Source: JALYQB01 sp035640155 (GTDB taxonomy: Bacteria > Actinomycetota > Actinomycetes > Mycobacteriales > Pseudonocardiaceae). From it: a stretch of DNA of 16,449 nt. The stretch covers positions 1-16,449 of the forward strand of contig DASQWR010000225.1 of assembly GCA_035640155.1 (NCBI GenBank), written 5' to 3'. Below the pieces are notes generated by a model that was given only the letters and a program-made list of their open reading frames with translations, was not told the DNA's origin and did not search any database. Every line of letters begins with the position of its first letter. Within the stretch, counting starts at the first letter, position 1. Below are positions 1 to 7,692 of the stretch, in pieces. A program made the translations under genes and the position numbers.

Positions 1-155
1 TGGCGCTCGCGCTGGCCGGGCGCCGGATGCCGGGACTCGGGAGCCGTTACCGGGCGCCCGCCGCCCGCCGGGTGGCCCCGGCCGGTTCCGCGGACCCCGA
101 CCGCCGGTGGTGGGACGCGCTGGACGCCGGCGCGGACCCCACCGACCCCCGGTGA
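1..155 (+). CDS. Trp biosynthesis-associated membrane protein, C-terminal end (partial)
   Basis: Only the last 50 or so codons are in the window; the reading frame begins at base 3 and stops with TGA at 153-155. The visible tail starts with a short hydrophobic stretch (ALALAG), then a basic segment (GRRMPGLGSRYRAP), and ends WWDALDAGADPTDPR. That ending, a Trp-rich stretch followed by DALDxGxDPTD, is typical of the small actinobacterial membrane protein found between trpE and trpC (TIGR02234 type), whose biochemical role is not established. Its position just upstream of trpC supports the call. In mycobacteria a short HGxxPAAW protein often lies between this gene and trpC; here the gap is only 67 nt, so it is absent. 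The identification rests on the C-terminus and synteny alone. Confidence 0.75.
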   Translation, partial: ALALAGRRMPGLGSRYRAPAARRVAPAGSADPDRRWWDALDAGADPTDPR

Positions 156-222
156 CCGAGGACGGTGCGGGCCGGAGCTAGCATCGGCACCCGGCCGGGC
201 AACGGCGCGGAAGGGGAATGGC

Positions 223-1032
223 TTGAGCGTCCTGGACGGGATCCTCGACGGGGTCAGGGCCGACCTTGCCGACCGGGAAGCCGCTGTCGGTTTCGCCGAG
301 ATGAAGCGACTGGCCACGAAGGCGGACCCACCGCGCGACGCGCTGGCGGTGCTGCGCGGACCGGGCATCGGAGTGATCGCGGAGGTCAAGCGCACCAGCC
401 CGTCGCGCGGACCGCTGGCCGACATTCCCGACCCGGCAGCACTGGCCGCTGACTTCGCCGCCGCCGGCGCCCGCATGATCAGCGTACTCACCGAGCAGCG
501 TCGCTTCGGCGGCTCGCTCGCCGACCTGGACGCGGTGCGCGCCGCGGTGGACGTCCCGGTGCTGCGCAAGGACTTCGTGGTCAGCCCGTACCAGGTGCAC
601 GAGGCGCGGGCGCATGGCGCGGACGTGGTGCTGCTCATCGTCGCTGCACTCGGGCAGCACGCCCTCGAGGCGCTGGCCGACCGGGTCGACTCCCTCGGGA
701 TGACCGCGCTGATGGAGGTGCACACCGCGGAGGAGGCCGACCGCGCGCTGGAAGCCGGCGCGAAGCTGATCGGGGTCAACGCCCGCAACCTGCACACCCT
801 GGACGTCGACCGCACCGTGTTCGGCCGGATCGCCCCCGGGCTGCCCAGCGAGGTGCTCCGGGTGGCCGAGTCCGGGGTCCGTGGCCCCGCGGACCTTATG
901 GCCTACGCCGGAGCGGGTGCTGACGCGGTGCTGGTCGGCGAGGGGCTGGTCACCAGCAGGGATCCTCGCGCGGCGCTGACCAAGCTCGTCACGGCGGGCT
1001 CGCACCCGGCCTGTCCCAAGCCGGCGCGGTGA
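223..1032 (+). CDS. trpC: Indole-3-glycerol phosphate synthase
   Basis: This cytoplasmic TIM-barrel enzyme closes CdRP to indole-3-glycerol phosphate, the step before tryptophan synthase. The product is 269 aa, normal for the family. Expected catalytic residues are present: E54 and K56 in IAEVKRTSPSRG, K116 in LRKDF, E165 in MEVH, N186 in GVNARNL, and E216-S217 in AESG. The start is taken as TTG at 223, preceded by a purine-rich GGAAGGGGA ribosome-binding site at about 209-217; the nearby ATG at 218 reads straight into a stop. A possible -10 (TAGCAT, 179-184) lies upstream, without an obvious -35. The stop overlaps the trpB start by 4 nt, so trpC, trpB and trpA are probably translationally coupled. 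Confidence 0.97.
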   Translation: MSVLDGILDGVRADLADREAAVGFAEMKRLATKADPPRDALAVLRGPGIGVIAEVKRTSPSRGPLADIPDPAALAADFAAAGARMISVLTEQRRFGGSLADLDAVRAAVDVPVLRKDFVVSPYQVHEARAHGADVVLLIVAALGQHALEALADRVDSLGMTALMEVHTAEEADRALEAGAKLIGVNARNLHTLDVDRTVFGRIAPGLPSEVLRVAESGVRGPADLMAYAGAGADAVLVGEGLVTSRDPRAALTKLVTAGSHPACPKPAR

Positions 1033-2270
1033 GCCCGGTGCACACCGCCACCGCGGCGCCGGGCCACTTCGGCAAGTTCGGTGGGCGGTTCGTACCCGAG
1101 GCGCTCATCGCCGCCCTCGACGAGCTCACCGCGGCCTACGAGAAGGCGCGTGTCGATCCGGAGTTCACCGACCGGCTCGACGGGTTGCTGCGGGACTACA
1201 CCGGCCGCCCCTCGCCGATCACCGAGGCGAGCAGGCTCTCCGAGCACGCCGGTGGAGCTCGCATCCTGCTCAAGCGCGAGGACCTCAACCACACCGGCTC
1301 CCATAAGATCAACAACGTGCTGGGTCAGGCACTGCTCACGAAGCAGATGGGCAAGCCACGGGTGATCGCGGAGACCGGGGCCGGGCAGCACGGGGTGGCC
1401 ACCGCGACCGCGTGTGCGCTGCTCGGACTGGACTGCGTGGTCTACATGGGCGAGGTCGACACCCAGCGCCAGGCACTCAACGTGGCGCGGATGAAGCTGC
1501 TCGGCGCCGAGGTGATCCCGGTGAGCACCGGCTCGCGCACCCTCAAGGACGCGATCAACGAGGCGTTGCGGGACTGGGTGACCAACGTCGAGCACACCCA
1601 TTACCTGCTCGGCACCGTCGCTGGGCCACACCCGTTCCCGATGATGGTGCGCGACTTCCACCGGGTGATCGGTCTGGAGGCCCGCGCCCAGGTGCTCGAG
1701 CGATACGGCCGGCTGCCCGATGCGATCGCCGCCTGCGTGGGCGGCGGCTCGAATGCGATCGGCATCTTCCACCCGTTCCTCGACGATGTGTCCGTGCGGC
1801 TGGTCGGGTTCGAGGCCGCGGGGGAGGGCATCGGGTCCGGGCGGCACGCCGCGACGCTGTCCGCCGGGGCACCCGGGATGCTGCACGGCGCCCTGTCCTA
1901 CCTGCTGCAGGACGAGGACGGCCAGACAGTCGAGACGCACTCCATCTCCGCCGGCCTGGACTACCCGGGCGTCGGCCCGGAGCACTCGTTCCTCAAGGAC
2001 ACCGGCCGCGCCGAGTACCGGCCGATCACCGACGCGCAGGCGATGGACGCCTTCCAGCTGCTGTCCCGCACCGAGGGCATCCTGCCCGCGATCGAGTCCG
2101 CGCACGCCGTGGCCGGGGCACTGGGGCTGGGCCGCGAACTCGGCGAGGGCGCACTGGTGCTGGTGAACCTCTCCGGGCGCGGCGACAAGGACGTCGACAC
2201 CGCGGCGCGCTGGTTCGACGTGCTCGCTGACCCGGAGCTACCCGACCTTCCGCCGGGGGACCGGGAATGA
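1029..2270 (+). CDS. trpB: Tryptophan synthase beta chain
   Basis: This PLP enzyme condenses indole with L-serine to give tryptophan, working as the beta subunit of the alpha2beta2 complex with TrpA. The product is 413 aa. The family landmarks are all visible: the PLP lysine K93 in HTGSHKINN, catalytic E115 in AETGAGQHG, the phosphate-binding loop GGGSNA at 238-243, and SGRGDKD at 382-388 near the C-terminus. The N-terminal GKFGGRFVPE signature supports the GTG start at 1029, whose GTGA overlaps the trpC stop. The 3' end overlaps trpA by ATGA. This is the classic TrpB1 form that partners with TrpA, consistent with trpA following directly. Nothing is missing or unusual. Confidence 0.98.
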   Translation: MSPVHTATAAPGHFGKFGGRFVPEALIAALDELTAAYEKARVDPEFTDRLDGLLRDYTGRPSPITEASRLSEHAGGARILLKREDLNHTGSHKINNVLGQALLTKQMGKPRVIAETGAGQHGVATATACALLGLDCVVYMGEVDTQRQALNVARMKLLGAEVIPVSTGSRTLKDAINEALRDWVTNVEHTHYLLGTVAGPHPFPMMVRDFHRVIGLEARAQVLERYGRLPDAIAACVGGGSNAIGIFHPFLDDVSVRLVGFEAAGEGIGSGRHAATLSAGAPGMLHGALSYLLQDEDGQTVETHSISAGLDYPGVGPEHSFLKDTGRAEYRPITDAQAMDAFQLLSRTEGILPAIESAHAVAGALGLGRELGEGALVLVNLSGRGDKDVDTAARWFDVLADPELPDLPPGDRE

Positions 2271-3067
2271 TCTCCCGGCTCGCCCCGATGTTCGGCGCCT
2301 GCCGGGCCGAGCAGCGCGCCGCCCTGATCGGCTACCTGCCGGCCGGCTATCCCACCGTGGCGCGCTCGAAGGAGCTCATCGCGGCTATGACCGAGTCCGG
2401 CTGTGACCTCGTCGAGGTGGGCATGCCCTACTCCGACCCGGTGATGGACGGACCGACGATCCAGGCGGCCGCGGAGACCGCGTTGCGGGCCGGGGTGCGG
2501 TTGCGCGACGTCTTCTCGGTCGTCGAGTCCGTCGCGGGCGCCGGCGGCCGCGCGGTGGTGATGACCTACTGGAACCCGGTGCACCGTTACGGGGTGGGTG
2601 CCTTCGCTCGTGACCTCGCGGCAGCCGGCGGGCTCGGCATGATCACCCCGGACCTGCTGCCCGACGAGGCCGAGGACTGGCTCGCCGCCGCCACCGCCCA
2701 CGACCTGGACCGCATCTTCCTGGTGGCGCCGTCGTCCACGGAGCAGCGTCTCGCGAGCACCGCCGCCGCCACTCGGGGGTTCCTCTACGCGGCGTCGACG
2801 ATGGGCGTCACCGGTGCCCGCGACGCGGTGAGCAGCGCCGCGTCGACGCTGGTACACCGGGCTCGGGTCCATGCGCCCGACCTCCCGGTGGGGGTGGGGC
2901 TCGGCGTGCGTAACGGGGCCCAGGCCGCCGAGGTGGCCGCGTTCGCCGATGCCGTCATCGTCGGCTCGGCGTTCGTCACCTGCGCGTCGGAGAGTACTGA
3001 CGCGGTCCGGACGTTGACGGGCGACCTCGCGGGCGGCGTCCGCCACCCCGCACCGCAACGGGTCTGA
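2267..3067 (+). CDS. trpA: Tryptophan synthase alpha chain
   Basis: This subunit cleaves indole-3-glycerol phosphate to indole and glyceraldehyde-3-phosphate and channels indole to TrpB. The product is 266 aa, the usual length. Catalytic residues are E50 in LVEVGMPYSDP and D61 in VMDGPTIQ, matching Glu49 and Asp60 of the enterobacterial enzyme. The phosphate-binding strands are visible in the C-terminal half (MGVTGARDAV; VGVGLGVRNGAQ). The ATG at 2267 overlaps the trpB stop by 4 nt. trpA is the last trp gene here; no strong terminator hairpin with a T-run was seen after it. The next full gene, lgt, has its own leaderless-type promoter. Confidence 0.98.
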   Translation: MISRLAPMFGACRAEQRAALIGYLPAGYPTVARSKELIAAMTESGCDLVEVGMPYSDPVMDGPTIQAAAETALRAGVRLRDVFSVVESVAGAGGRAVVMTYWNPVHRYGVGAFARDLAAAGGLGMITPDLLPDEAEDWLAAATAHDLDRIFLVAPSSTEQRLASTAAATRGFLYAASTMGVTGARDAVSSAASTLVHRARVHAPDLPVGVGLGVRNGAQAAEVAAFADAVIVGSAFVTCASESTDAVRTLTGDLAGGVRHPAPQRV

Positions 3068-3157
3068 TCCGCCGGCTGGCGAGGAGCCCGGAACTGTCGG
3101 CGCCCGCGTGCCGCATGGGGGCTTCGATCCGACCTCGCGTGCCAAGTCGACTCCACC

Positions 3158-3298
3158 ACAGGTCCGCCTACCGCGGTTGCTTACCGGCTGGAGCAGGGCG
3201 AGTACTGGGAGGAGTCCCGGGCCGAGGGCTGCCCGTCCTTCCGGCTTGTCGCTCCCTTCCCCGTCACGCTCGACCTGACGGAGCCGGCTCAGGGCTGA
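3158..3298 (+). pseudogene. Uma2-family endonuclease, C-terminal remnant
   Basis: The trpA-lgt gap holds no intact gene, but the frame ending TGA at 3296-3298 reads like the end of a Uma2 (DUF820) restriction-endonuclease-like protein: PTAVAYRLEQGEYWEES, then RLVAPFPVTLDL and the stop. The pattern of a YRL strand, GEY, a hydrophobic strand and a final PFPVxLDL matches the C-terminal beta strands of that family as I know it. No start codon with a plausible N-terminus or the catalytic core is present upstream, so this is a truncated relic. Uma2 genes are very abundant in actinomycetes. The call rests on a short segment and is moderately secure. Confidence 0.55.
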
Positions 3299-3328
3299 CG
3301 CCGCGCGTCCGGCCTTGGGCCCGGCGGC

Positions 3329-3334
3329 TAGGGT
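3329..3334 (+). promoter_or_regulatory. Putative -10 box (TAGGGT) for leaderless lgt
   Basis: TAGGGT fits the actinobacterial TANNNT -10 consensus and ends 6 nt before the GTG at 3341. A transcript starting about 7 nt after the box would begin at that GTG, so lgt would be leaderless. No convincing -35 is visible at the expected distance. The same arrangement is seen in front of pyk. Confidence 0.45.
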
Positions 3335-3340
3335 GTGCGG

Positions 3341-4243
3341 GTGAGCATGTTCCTCGCCGCGATCCCCAGCCCGGACCGCGGTGTCTGGGAGTTCGGCCCG
3401 GTGCCGATCCGGGCGTACGCGCTGTGCATCATCGCCGGGATCGTGGTCGCGATCGCCTGGGGCGAGCGACGCTGGAAGGCCCGCGGCGGTGCGGCCGGCA
3501 CCGTCACCGACGTTGCGGTGTTCGCCATCCCGTTCGGCCTGGTCGGCGGGCGGCTCTACCACGTCGCGACGGACTGGCCGAAGTACTTCGGGCCGGACGG
3601 CGACCCGGTGGCCGCGCTGAAGATCTGGGAGGGCGGTCTCGGGATCTGGGGCGCGATCGCGCTTGGTGGGGTCGGCGCCTGGATCGCCTGCCGGCGTCGG
3701 GGAATCCCGCTGCCCGCGCTGGCCGACGCGGCGGCACCGGGCATCGTCACCGCGCAGGCGATCGGGAGGCTCGGAAACTGGTTCAACCAGGAGCTCTACG
3801 GCGGGCCGACGAGCCTGCCCTGGGGACTGGAGATCTCTCAACGGGTGGATCCGGACACCGGTGTCCTGGACCCGCTGGGCGGGATCGCGCAGGGGCCGGT
3901 GCTGGAGGTCGTGCACCCCACGTTCCTCTACGAGCTGCTGTGGAACCTCGGCGTCGCACTGCTCGTGGTGTGGGCTGACCGCCGGTTCCGGCTCGGGCAC
4001 GGGCGGGCATTCGCCCTGTACGTCGCCGGGTACTCCGCAGGCCGGTTCTGGATCGAACTGATGCGTACCGACCCGGCGACCATGGTGTTCGGGCTGCGGA
4101 TCAACGTCATCACCTCGGTGATGGTGTTCCTCGGCGCGGTGATCTACCTCTGGCTTGCGCGCCGCGGGCGGGAGGACCCGGCGCTGCTCGGTGGTCCCGC
4201 GCCTGCAGAGGCGCCATCGAGCCCCACCCGGTCCTCCGGCTGA
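3341..4243 (+). CDS. lgt: Prolipoprotein diacylglyceryl transferase
   Basis: This integral membrane enzyme transfers diacylglyceryl from phosphatidylglycerol to the lipobox cysteine of prelipoproteins, the first step of lipoprotein maturation. From GTG 3341 the product is 300 aa with several hydrophobic segments (about 23-40, 56-72, 99-116, 200-212, 222-233, 253-272). The Lgt signature is clear: R143-LGNWFNQELYGGPT, with R143 and N146 in the expected places, then HPTFLYE at 192-198, and GRFWIELMR containing R235, equivalent to the second essential arginine. In-frame starts exist at 3335 (GTG), 3341 (GTG) and 3347 (ATG); 3341 is preferred because of the -10 spacing and because MSMFLAAIPSP resembles related N-termini. 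The C-terminal tail after residue 273 is Ala/Pro/Ser-rich and probably disordered. Confidence 0.95.
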   Translation: MSMFLAAIPSPDRGVWEFGPVPIRAYALCIIAGIVVAIAWGERRWKARGGAAGTVTDVAVFAIPFGLVGGRLYHVATDWPKYFGPDGDPVAALKIWEGGLGIWGAIALGGVGAWIACRRRGIPLPALADAAAPGIVTAQAIGRLGNWFNQELYGGPTSLPWGLEISQRVDPDTGVLDPLGGIAQGPVLEVVHPTFLYELLWNLGVALLVVWADRRFRLGHGRAFALYVAGYSAGRFWIELMRTDPATMVFGLRINVITSVMVFLGAVIYLWLARRGREDPALLGGPAPAEAPSSPTRSSG

Positions 4244-4328
4244 GCAAGGCCCGCGCTCCCCGACAGTTCCCGTGTCCCCGCATGCCCATGGAGTATTACA
4301 ACGCGAGGCGCACCCGGCTGACCTTGAT

Positions 4329-4345
4329 CACCGTGAGCCACGGTG
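4329..4345. repeat. Perfect 7-bp inverted repeat in the lgt-pyk gap
   Basis: CACCGTG-AGC-CACGGTG forms a perfect palindrome with a 3-nt spacer about 120 nt upstream of pyk. It could be an operator for a dimeric regulator or a small hairpin; no T-run follows. The rest of the 223-nt gap (4244-4466) shows no gene I can support. Confidence 0.35.
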
Positions 4346-4453
4346 CAGCGCAGGATGCATCGGATCGGCACTCCGGTCTCAACCCTGCCGACCGAGGCCG
4401 CCCAACGACGGGCCAACCACCACACGGCTCGGCGGGCTGGGGCGGAGCCCCGT

Positions 4454-4459
4454 TAGGCT
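4454..4459 (+). promoter_or_regulatory. Putative -10 box (TAGGCT) for leaderless pyk
   Basis: TAGGCT lies 7 nt before the GTG at 4467, the spacing expected when transcription starts at the start codon. There is no Shine-Dalgarno sequence in the CTTTCCC between box and start. No clear -35 is visible. Confidence 0.5.
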
Positions 4460-4466
4460 CTTTCCC

Positions 4467-5891
4467 GTGAGTCGACGCGCCAAGATCGTCTGTACGCTCG
4501 GGCCGGCGACCTCCGCACCCGAGAAGATCCGCGAGCTGGTCGGAGCGGGGATGGACGTCGCCCGGCTGAACTTCAGCCACGGCGCCCACTCCGACCACGA
4601 GCGGGTCTACACCATGGTTCGGCAGGCAGCCGACGAGACCGGCCGCGCGGTCGGGATCCTTGCGGACCTGCAGGGGCCCAAAATCCGGCTCGGCCGGTTC
4701 GCGGCCGGTCCGGTGGAATGGCACGCCGGTGACACCGTCCGGATCACCGTCGAGGACGTCGCCGGTACCCACGACCGGGTGTCCACCACCTATCCGGGGC
4801 TCGCCGATGACGCCCGCAAGGGTGACCGCCTGCTCGTGGACGACGGCAAGGTCGGCCTGGAGGTGATCAAGGTCGAGGGCCCCGACGTGGTCTGCGAGGT
4901 CACCGAGGGTGGCCCGGTCAGCGACAACAAGGGGCTCTCCCTGCCCGGGATGGCGGTCTCGGTGCCCGCCCTGTCGGGCAAGGACACGGCGGACCTGGAG
5001 TTCGCGCTGGGGTTGCGGGTCGACGCGGTGGCGCTCTCCTTCGTCCGCTCGCCCGCCGACATCGAGCTCGTCCACCAGGTGATGGACCGGGTGCCGGGCG
5101 GGCGGCTCCCGGTGATCGCAAAGCTGGAGAAGCCCGAGGCGGTGGACAACCTGGAGGCGATTGTGCTCGCCTTCGACGGGGTCATGGTGGCCCGGGGTGA
5201 CCTCGGCGTGGAGCTCCCGCTGGAGCACGTGCCGCTGGTGCAGAAGCGGGCCATCCAGATCGCCAGGGAGAACGCCAAGCCGATCATCGTCGCCACCCAG
5301 ATGCTCGACTCGATGATCGGCTGTCCGCGGCCGACCCGCGCGGAGGCCTCCGACGTCGCCAATGCGGTGCTGGACGGCACCGACGCGGTGATGCTCTCGG
5401 GCGAGACCAGCGTCGGGCGCTACCCGATCGAGTCGGTCGAGACGATGGCCCGCATCGTTCGCGCGGTGGAGGCCGGCTCGCCGTCGGTGCCGCCGCTGAA
5501 CCACGTGCCCCGGACCAAGCGCGGGGTCATCTCCTACGCCGCGCGCGACGTCGGTGAGCGGCTGTCCGCGAAGGCCCTGGTGGCCTTCACGCAGAGCGGG
5601 GACACCGTGCGCCGGCTGGCGCGGCTGCACACCCGGCTGCCACTGCTCGCGTTCACCCCCGAGCCTGCGGTGCGCAGCCAACTCGCGCTGACCTGGGGCA
5701 CCGAGACGTTCCTGGTGCCGCCCGTGGACTCCACCGACGCGATGGTGCGGCAAGTGGACCACGCCATGCTCTCCATCGGACGCTACTCACCAGGCGACGT
5801 GGTGGTGATCGTCGCCGGATCGCCCCCGGCCACCGTGGGCTCCACCAACCTCATCCGGGTGCACCGGCTGGGTGAAGACGATCATGCGTGA
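4467..5891 (+). CDS. pyk: Pyruvate kinase
   Basis: Pyruvate kinase makes pyruvate and ATP from phosphoenolpyruvate and ADP, the last step of glycolysis. From GTG 4467 it is 474 aa, the normal bacterial length; a longer upstream frame exists, but MSRRAKIVCTLGPAT is the canonical beginning. Active-site features: R33, N35, S37 and H38 in ARLNFSHG, D67 in LADLQGPKIRLG, the lid domain at about 72-168, K219 and E221 in IAKLEKPEA, D245 in VARGDLGVELP, and T277 in IIVATQMLDSM. The C-terminal regulatory domain (about 345-474) is complete. The gene is probably transcribed from its own leaderless promoter. The thioesterase gene starts 21 nt downstream and may be cotranscribed. Confidence 0.97.
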   Translation: MSRRAKIVCTLGPATSAPEKIRELVGAGMDVARLNFSHGAHSDHERVYTMVRQAADETGRAVGILADLQGPKIRLGRFAAGPVEWHAGDTVRITVEDVAGTHDRVSTTYPGLADDARKGDRLLVDDGKVGLEVIKVEGPDVVCEVTEGGPVSDNKGLSLPGMAVSVPALSGKDTADLEFALGLRVDAVALSFVRSPADIELVHQVMDRVPGGRLPVIAKLEKPEAVDNLEAIVLAFDGVMVARGDLGVELPLEHVPLVQKRAIQIARENAKPIIVATQMLDSMIGCPRPTRAEASDVANAVLDGTDAVMLSGETSVGRYPIESVETMARIVRAVEAGSPSVPPLNHVPRTKRGVISYAARDVGERLSAKALVAFTQSGDTVRRLARLHTRLPLLAFTPEPAVRSQLALTWGTETFLVPPVDSTDAMVRQVDHAMLSIGRYSPGDVVVIVAGSPPATVGSTNLIRVHRLGEDDHA

Positions 5892-5912
5892 GAACGACTG
5901 CGTGAGGACACC

Positions 5913-6875
5913 GTGACCGAGGCAGCCCGCACTGCTGCCTTCCAAGATTGGGGGACCGGTCAGGACTCGGGGGTCTTCCAGGCCTCGGGCGGCGTGCCGC
6001 TCGCGGCCGACGGCGTGCCTCGCGGGCAGCCGGTCGTCGATCGGCTGGTCGCGCTCCTCGACCTCGAGCGGATCGAGCAGGACATCTTCCGCGGGGTGAG
6101 CCCGCCAGAGTCCCCGGTGCGGGTGTTCGGCGGGCAGGTGGCGGGTCAGGCCCTGGTCGCGGCTGGGCGAACCGTGCCCGCCGAGCGGCGGGTGCACTCG
6201 TTGCACTCCTACTTCATCCGCCCCGGCGACCCGCGGGTGCCGATCGTGTACGACGTGGACCGCATCCGCGACGGGCGTTCCTTCACCACCCGCCGGGTGG
6301 TGGCGATCCAGCACGGCAAGGCGATCTTCTCGCTGGCTGCCTCGTTCCACGTCGACGAGCAGGGCCTCGAGCACGCCGACGAGATGCCCGCGGTTCCGGC
6401 ACCCGAGCAGCTCGACGACCTGGCGACGTGGTCGGGCCGGGCAGGTGACGGCGCCACCCCCTTCGTCCGGATGCCCCGGCCGTTCGACATGCGCTTCGTG
6501 ACGCCGCCGGTGTGGGCGCCTGATGGCACCACCGTGCGGCCCGGGGAGCGCAGCCAGCTGTGGATGCGCATCGACGGGTCGCTTCCCGACGACGAGCTGG
6601 TGCACGTGTGTGTCCTCGCCTACGCGTCCGACCTCACCCTGCTGGGCACGGTGGCAGCGGGCCACGGCCGGGTGTTCGACCAGGCTGTGATGGCGGCGAG
6701 CCTGGATCACGCGGTCTGGTTCCACCGCCCCTTCCGGGCCGACGAGTGGGTGCTGTACGACTGCGCATCGCCCTCGGCATCCGGCGGTCGGGGGCTCGCG
6801 GCCGGTCGGTTCTTCACCCGCGCGGGCAGCCTCGTCGCGACCGTCGTCCAGGAGGGTCTGGTCCGGGTTCGCTGA
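5913..6875 (+). CDS. tesB: Acyl-CoA thioesterase II (TesB-like double hotdog)
   Basis: The product hydrolyses acyl-CoA thioesters to free acid and CoA. It is 320 aa with two hotdog domains, about 40-150 (VFGGQVAGQALVAA and VHSLHSYFIRPGD are family hallmarks) and about 185-320. The TesB catalytic set is recognisable as D240 in LAYASD, S263 just before LDHAVWFHRPF (threonine in the E. coli enzyme), and Q313 in VVQEGLVR. GTG 5913 has GAGG at 5903-5906 in front. It gives an N-terminal extension of about 38 residues compared with classical TesB; an in-frame GTG at 6015 would give the classical length of 286 aa but has no ribosome-binding site. It follows pyk by 21 nt. The substrate range cannot be told from sequence. 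Confidence 0.9.
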   Translation: MTEAARTAAFQDWGTGQDSGVFQASGGVPLAADGVPRGQPVVDRLVALLDLERIEQDIFRGVSPPESPVRVFGGQVAGQALVAAGRTVPAERRVHSLHSYFIRPGDPRVPIVYDVDRIRDGRSFTTRRVVAIQHGKAIFSLAASFHVDEQGLEHADEMPAVPAPEQLDDLATWSGRAGDGATPFVRMPRPFDMRFVTPPVWAPDGTTVRPGERSQLWMRIDGSLPDDELVHVCVLAYASDLTLLGTVAAGHGRVFDQAVMAASLDHAVWFHRPFRADEWVLYDCASPSASGGRGLAAGRFFTRAGSLVATVVQEGLVRVR

Positions 6876-6906
6876 GAGCCGCTCACCGGATCGCCAGGAC
6901 AGCGCA

Positions 6907-7536
6907 ATGCGTGCCCGCCCCCTGACGCCCGACGCCCTGGTGGCGGAGCTCGCCGAGCGGGTCGCGGCACTCCCGCCGGCGGGACCCGCGACACGGGTGC
7001 TCATCGACGGGGCGCCCCCCTCGGACCCGGCCGGCTGGGCGCAGGCGCTGGTGGGGCCGCTGCAGGTGCGTGGACGACCGGTGCTGCGGGCGTCGGCCGA
7101 GGATTTCCTGCGGCCGGCGTCGCTGCGCCTGGAGCGCGGCCGGACGGACCCGAACGCCTACTACTCGGACCGGCTGGACCTCGCAGCACTGCGACGGGAG
7201 CTGCTTGTCCCGCTGGGGCCGGGCGGATCGGGGCGGGTACTGCCGCGCTGGTGGGACGCGATCGTGGACCGCTCCGCACGAGCCGAGTACGTGACACCGC
7301 CGGACGGGATGGTGCTGCTGTTGGAAGGCACCCTGCTGCTGGGTCTCGGGCTGCCCGCGGAGTTGACGATGCACCTGCACCTGTCCGCGCGGGCGCTGGA
7401 GCGGGCGACTCCTCCCGAGCAGGCCTGGACACTGCAGGCGTACCGTCGCTACGCCCAGGAGGTCGATCCCGAGGCGGTGGCCGAGGTGGTGCTGCGGGTG
7501 GACCACCCTGACCGTCCGGCGCTGCTCACGCGGTAG
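6907..7536 (+). CDS. Uridine-kinase-like P-loop protein with degenerate Walker A
   Basis: This 209-aa protein resembles the actinobacterial proteins usually labelled uridine kinase. The layout fits a nucleoside kinase: a beta strand into a P-loop position (VLIDGAPPSDPAG, 31-43), SAEDFLRP at 63-70, a segment with YYSDRLD (85-91), then VLPRWWDAIVDRSAR (111-125), a Walker-B-like LLLEGTLLL (137-145), and a C-terminal LRVDHPDRPALL. The P-loop lacks the GK[ST] expected for phosphate binding, so kinase activity is doubtful; it may be a regulatory or nucleotide-sensing relative. ATG 6907 is preceded by AGGACA at 6896-6901. It lies 31 nt after tesB and probably ends that transcription unit, since the next gene has its own promoter. 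Confidence 0.65.
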   Translation: MRARPLTPDALVAELAERVAALPPAGPATRVLIDGAPPSDPAGWAQALVGPLQVRGRPVLRASAEDFLRPASLRLERGRTDPNAYYSDRLDLAALRRELLVPLGPGGSGRVLPRWWDAIVDRSARAEYVTPPDGMVLLLEGTLLLGLGLPAELTMHLHLSARALERATPPEQAWTLQAYRRYAQEVDPEAVAEVVLRVDHPDRPALLTR

Positions 7537-7560
7537 GCACTCGGAGCCGTCATCCACGCT

Positions 7561-7589
7561 TTGACTGCTGCTCCGGCTTGAGGTAGAAG
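7561..7589 (+). promoter_or_regulatory. Sigma70-type promoter TTGACT-17-TAGAAG for the LCP gene
   Basis: TTGACT (7561-7566) and TAGAAG (7584-7589) are separated by exactly 17 nt, close to the housekeeping consensus. The predicted transcription start is near 7596, leaving a leader of about 97 nt if translation starts at 7693. It lies in the 72-nt gap after the kinase-like gene. Confidence 0.6.
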
Positions 7590-7692
7590 GGAACGCCGCG
7601 CGCGGGTCGTGCGCCCCAGAAAGGTGAGCGAAAGACCGCGGTTCAGGTTCCCACAGCAGAAGAGCCCGACAGGAGAAGGGGAGTCGCTTCCG

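Noticed and set aside
178..1005. Long minus-strand open frame across trpC
   Set aside because: It is a shadow of trpC in high-GC DNA; the plus frame has all IGPS catalytic residues.
1961..4000. 679-codon minus-strand open frame across trpB-trpA-lgt
   Set aside because: It runs antisense through three clear genes and has low-complexity Arg/Gly/Pro-rich composition.
4155..4466. N-terminal extension of pyk to 578 aa
   Set aside because: The upstream part overlaps the lgt 3' end and has no protein-like composition; canonical pyruvate kinase begins at GTG 4467 behind a -10 box.
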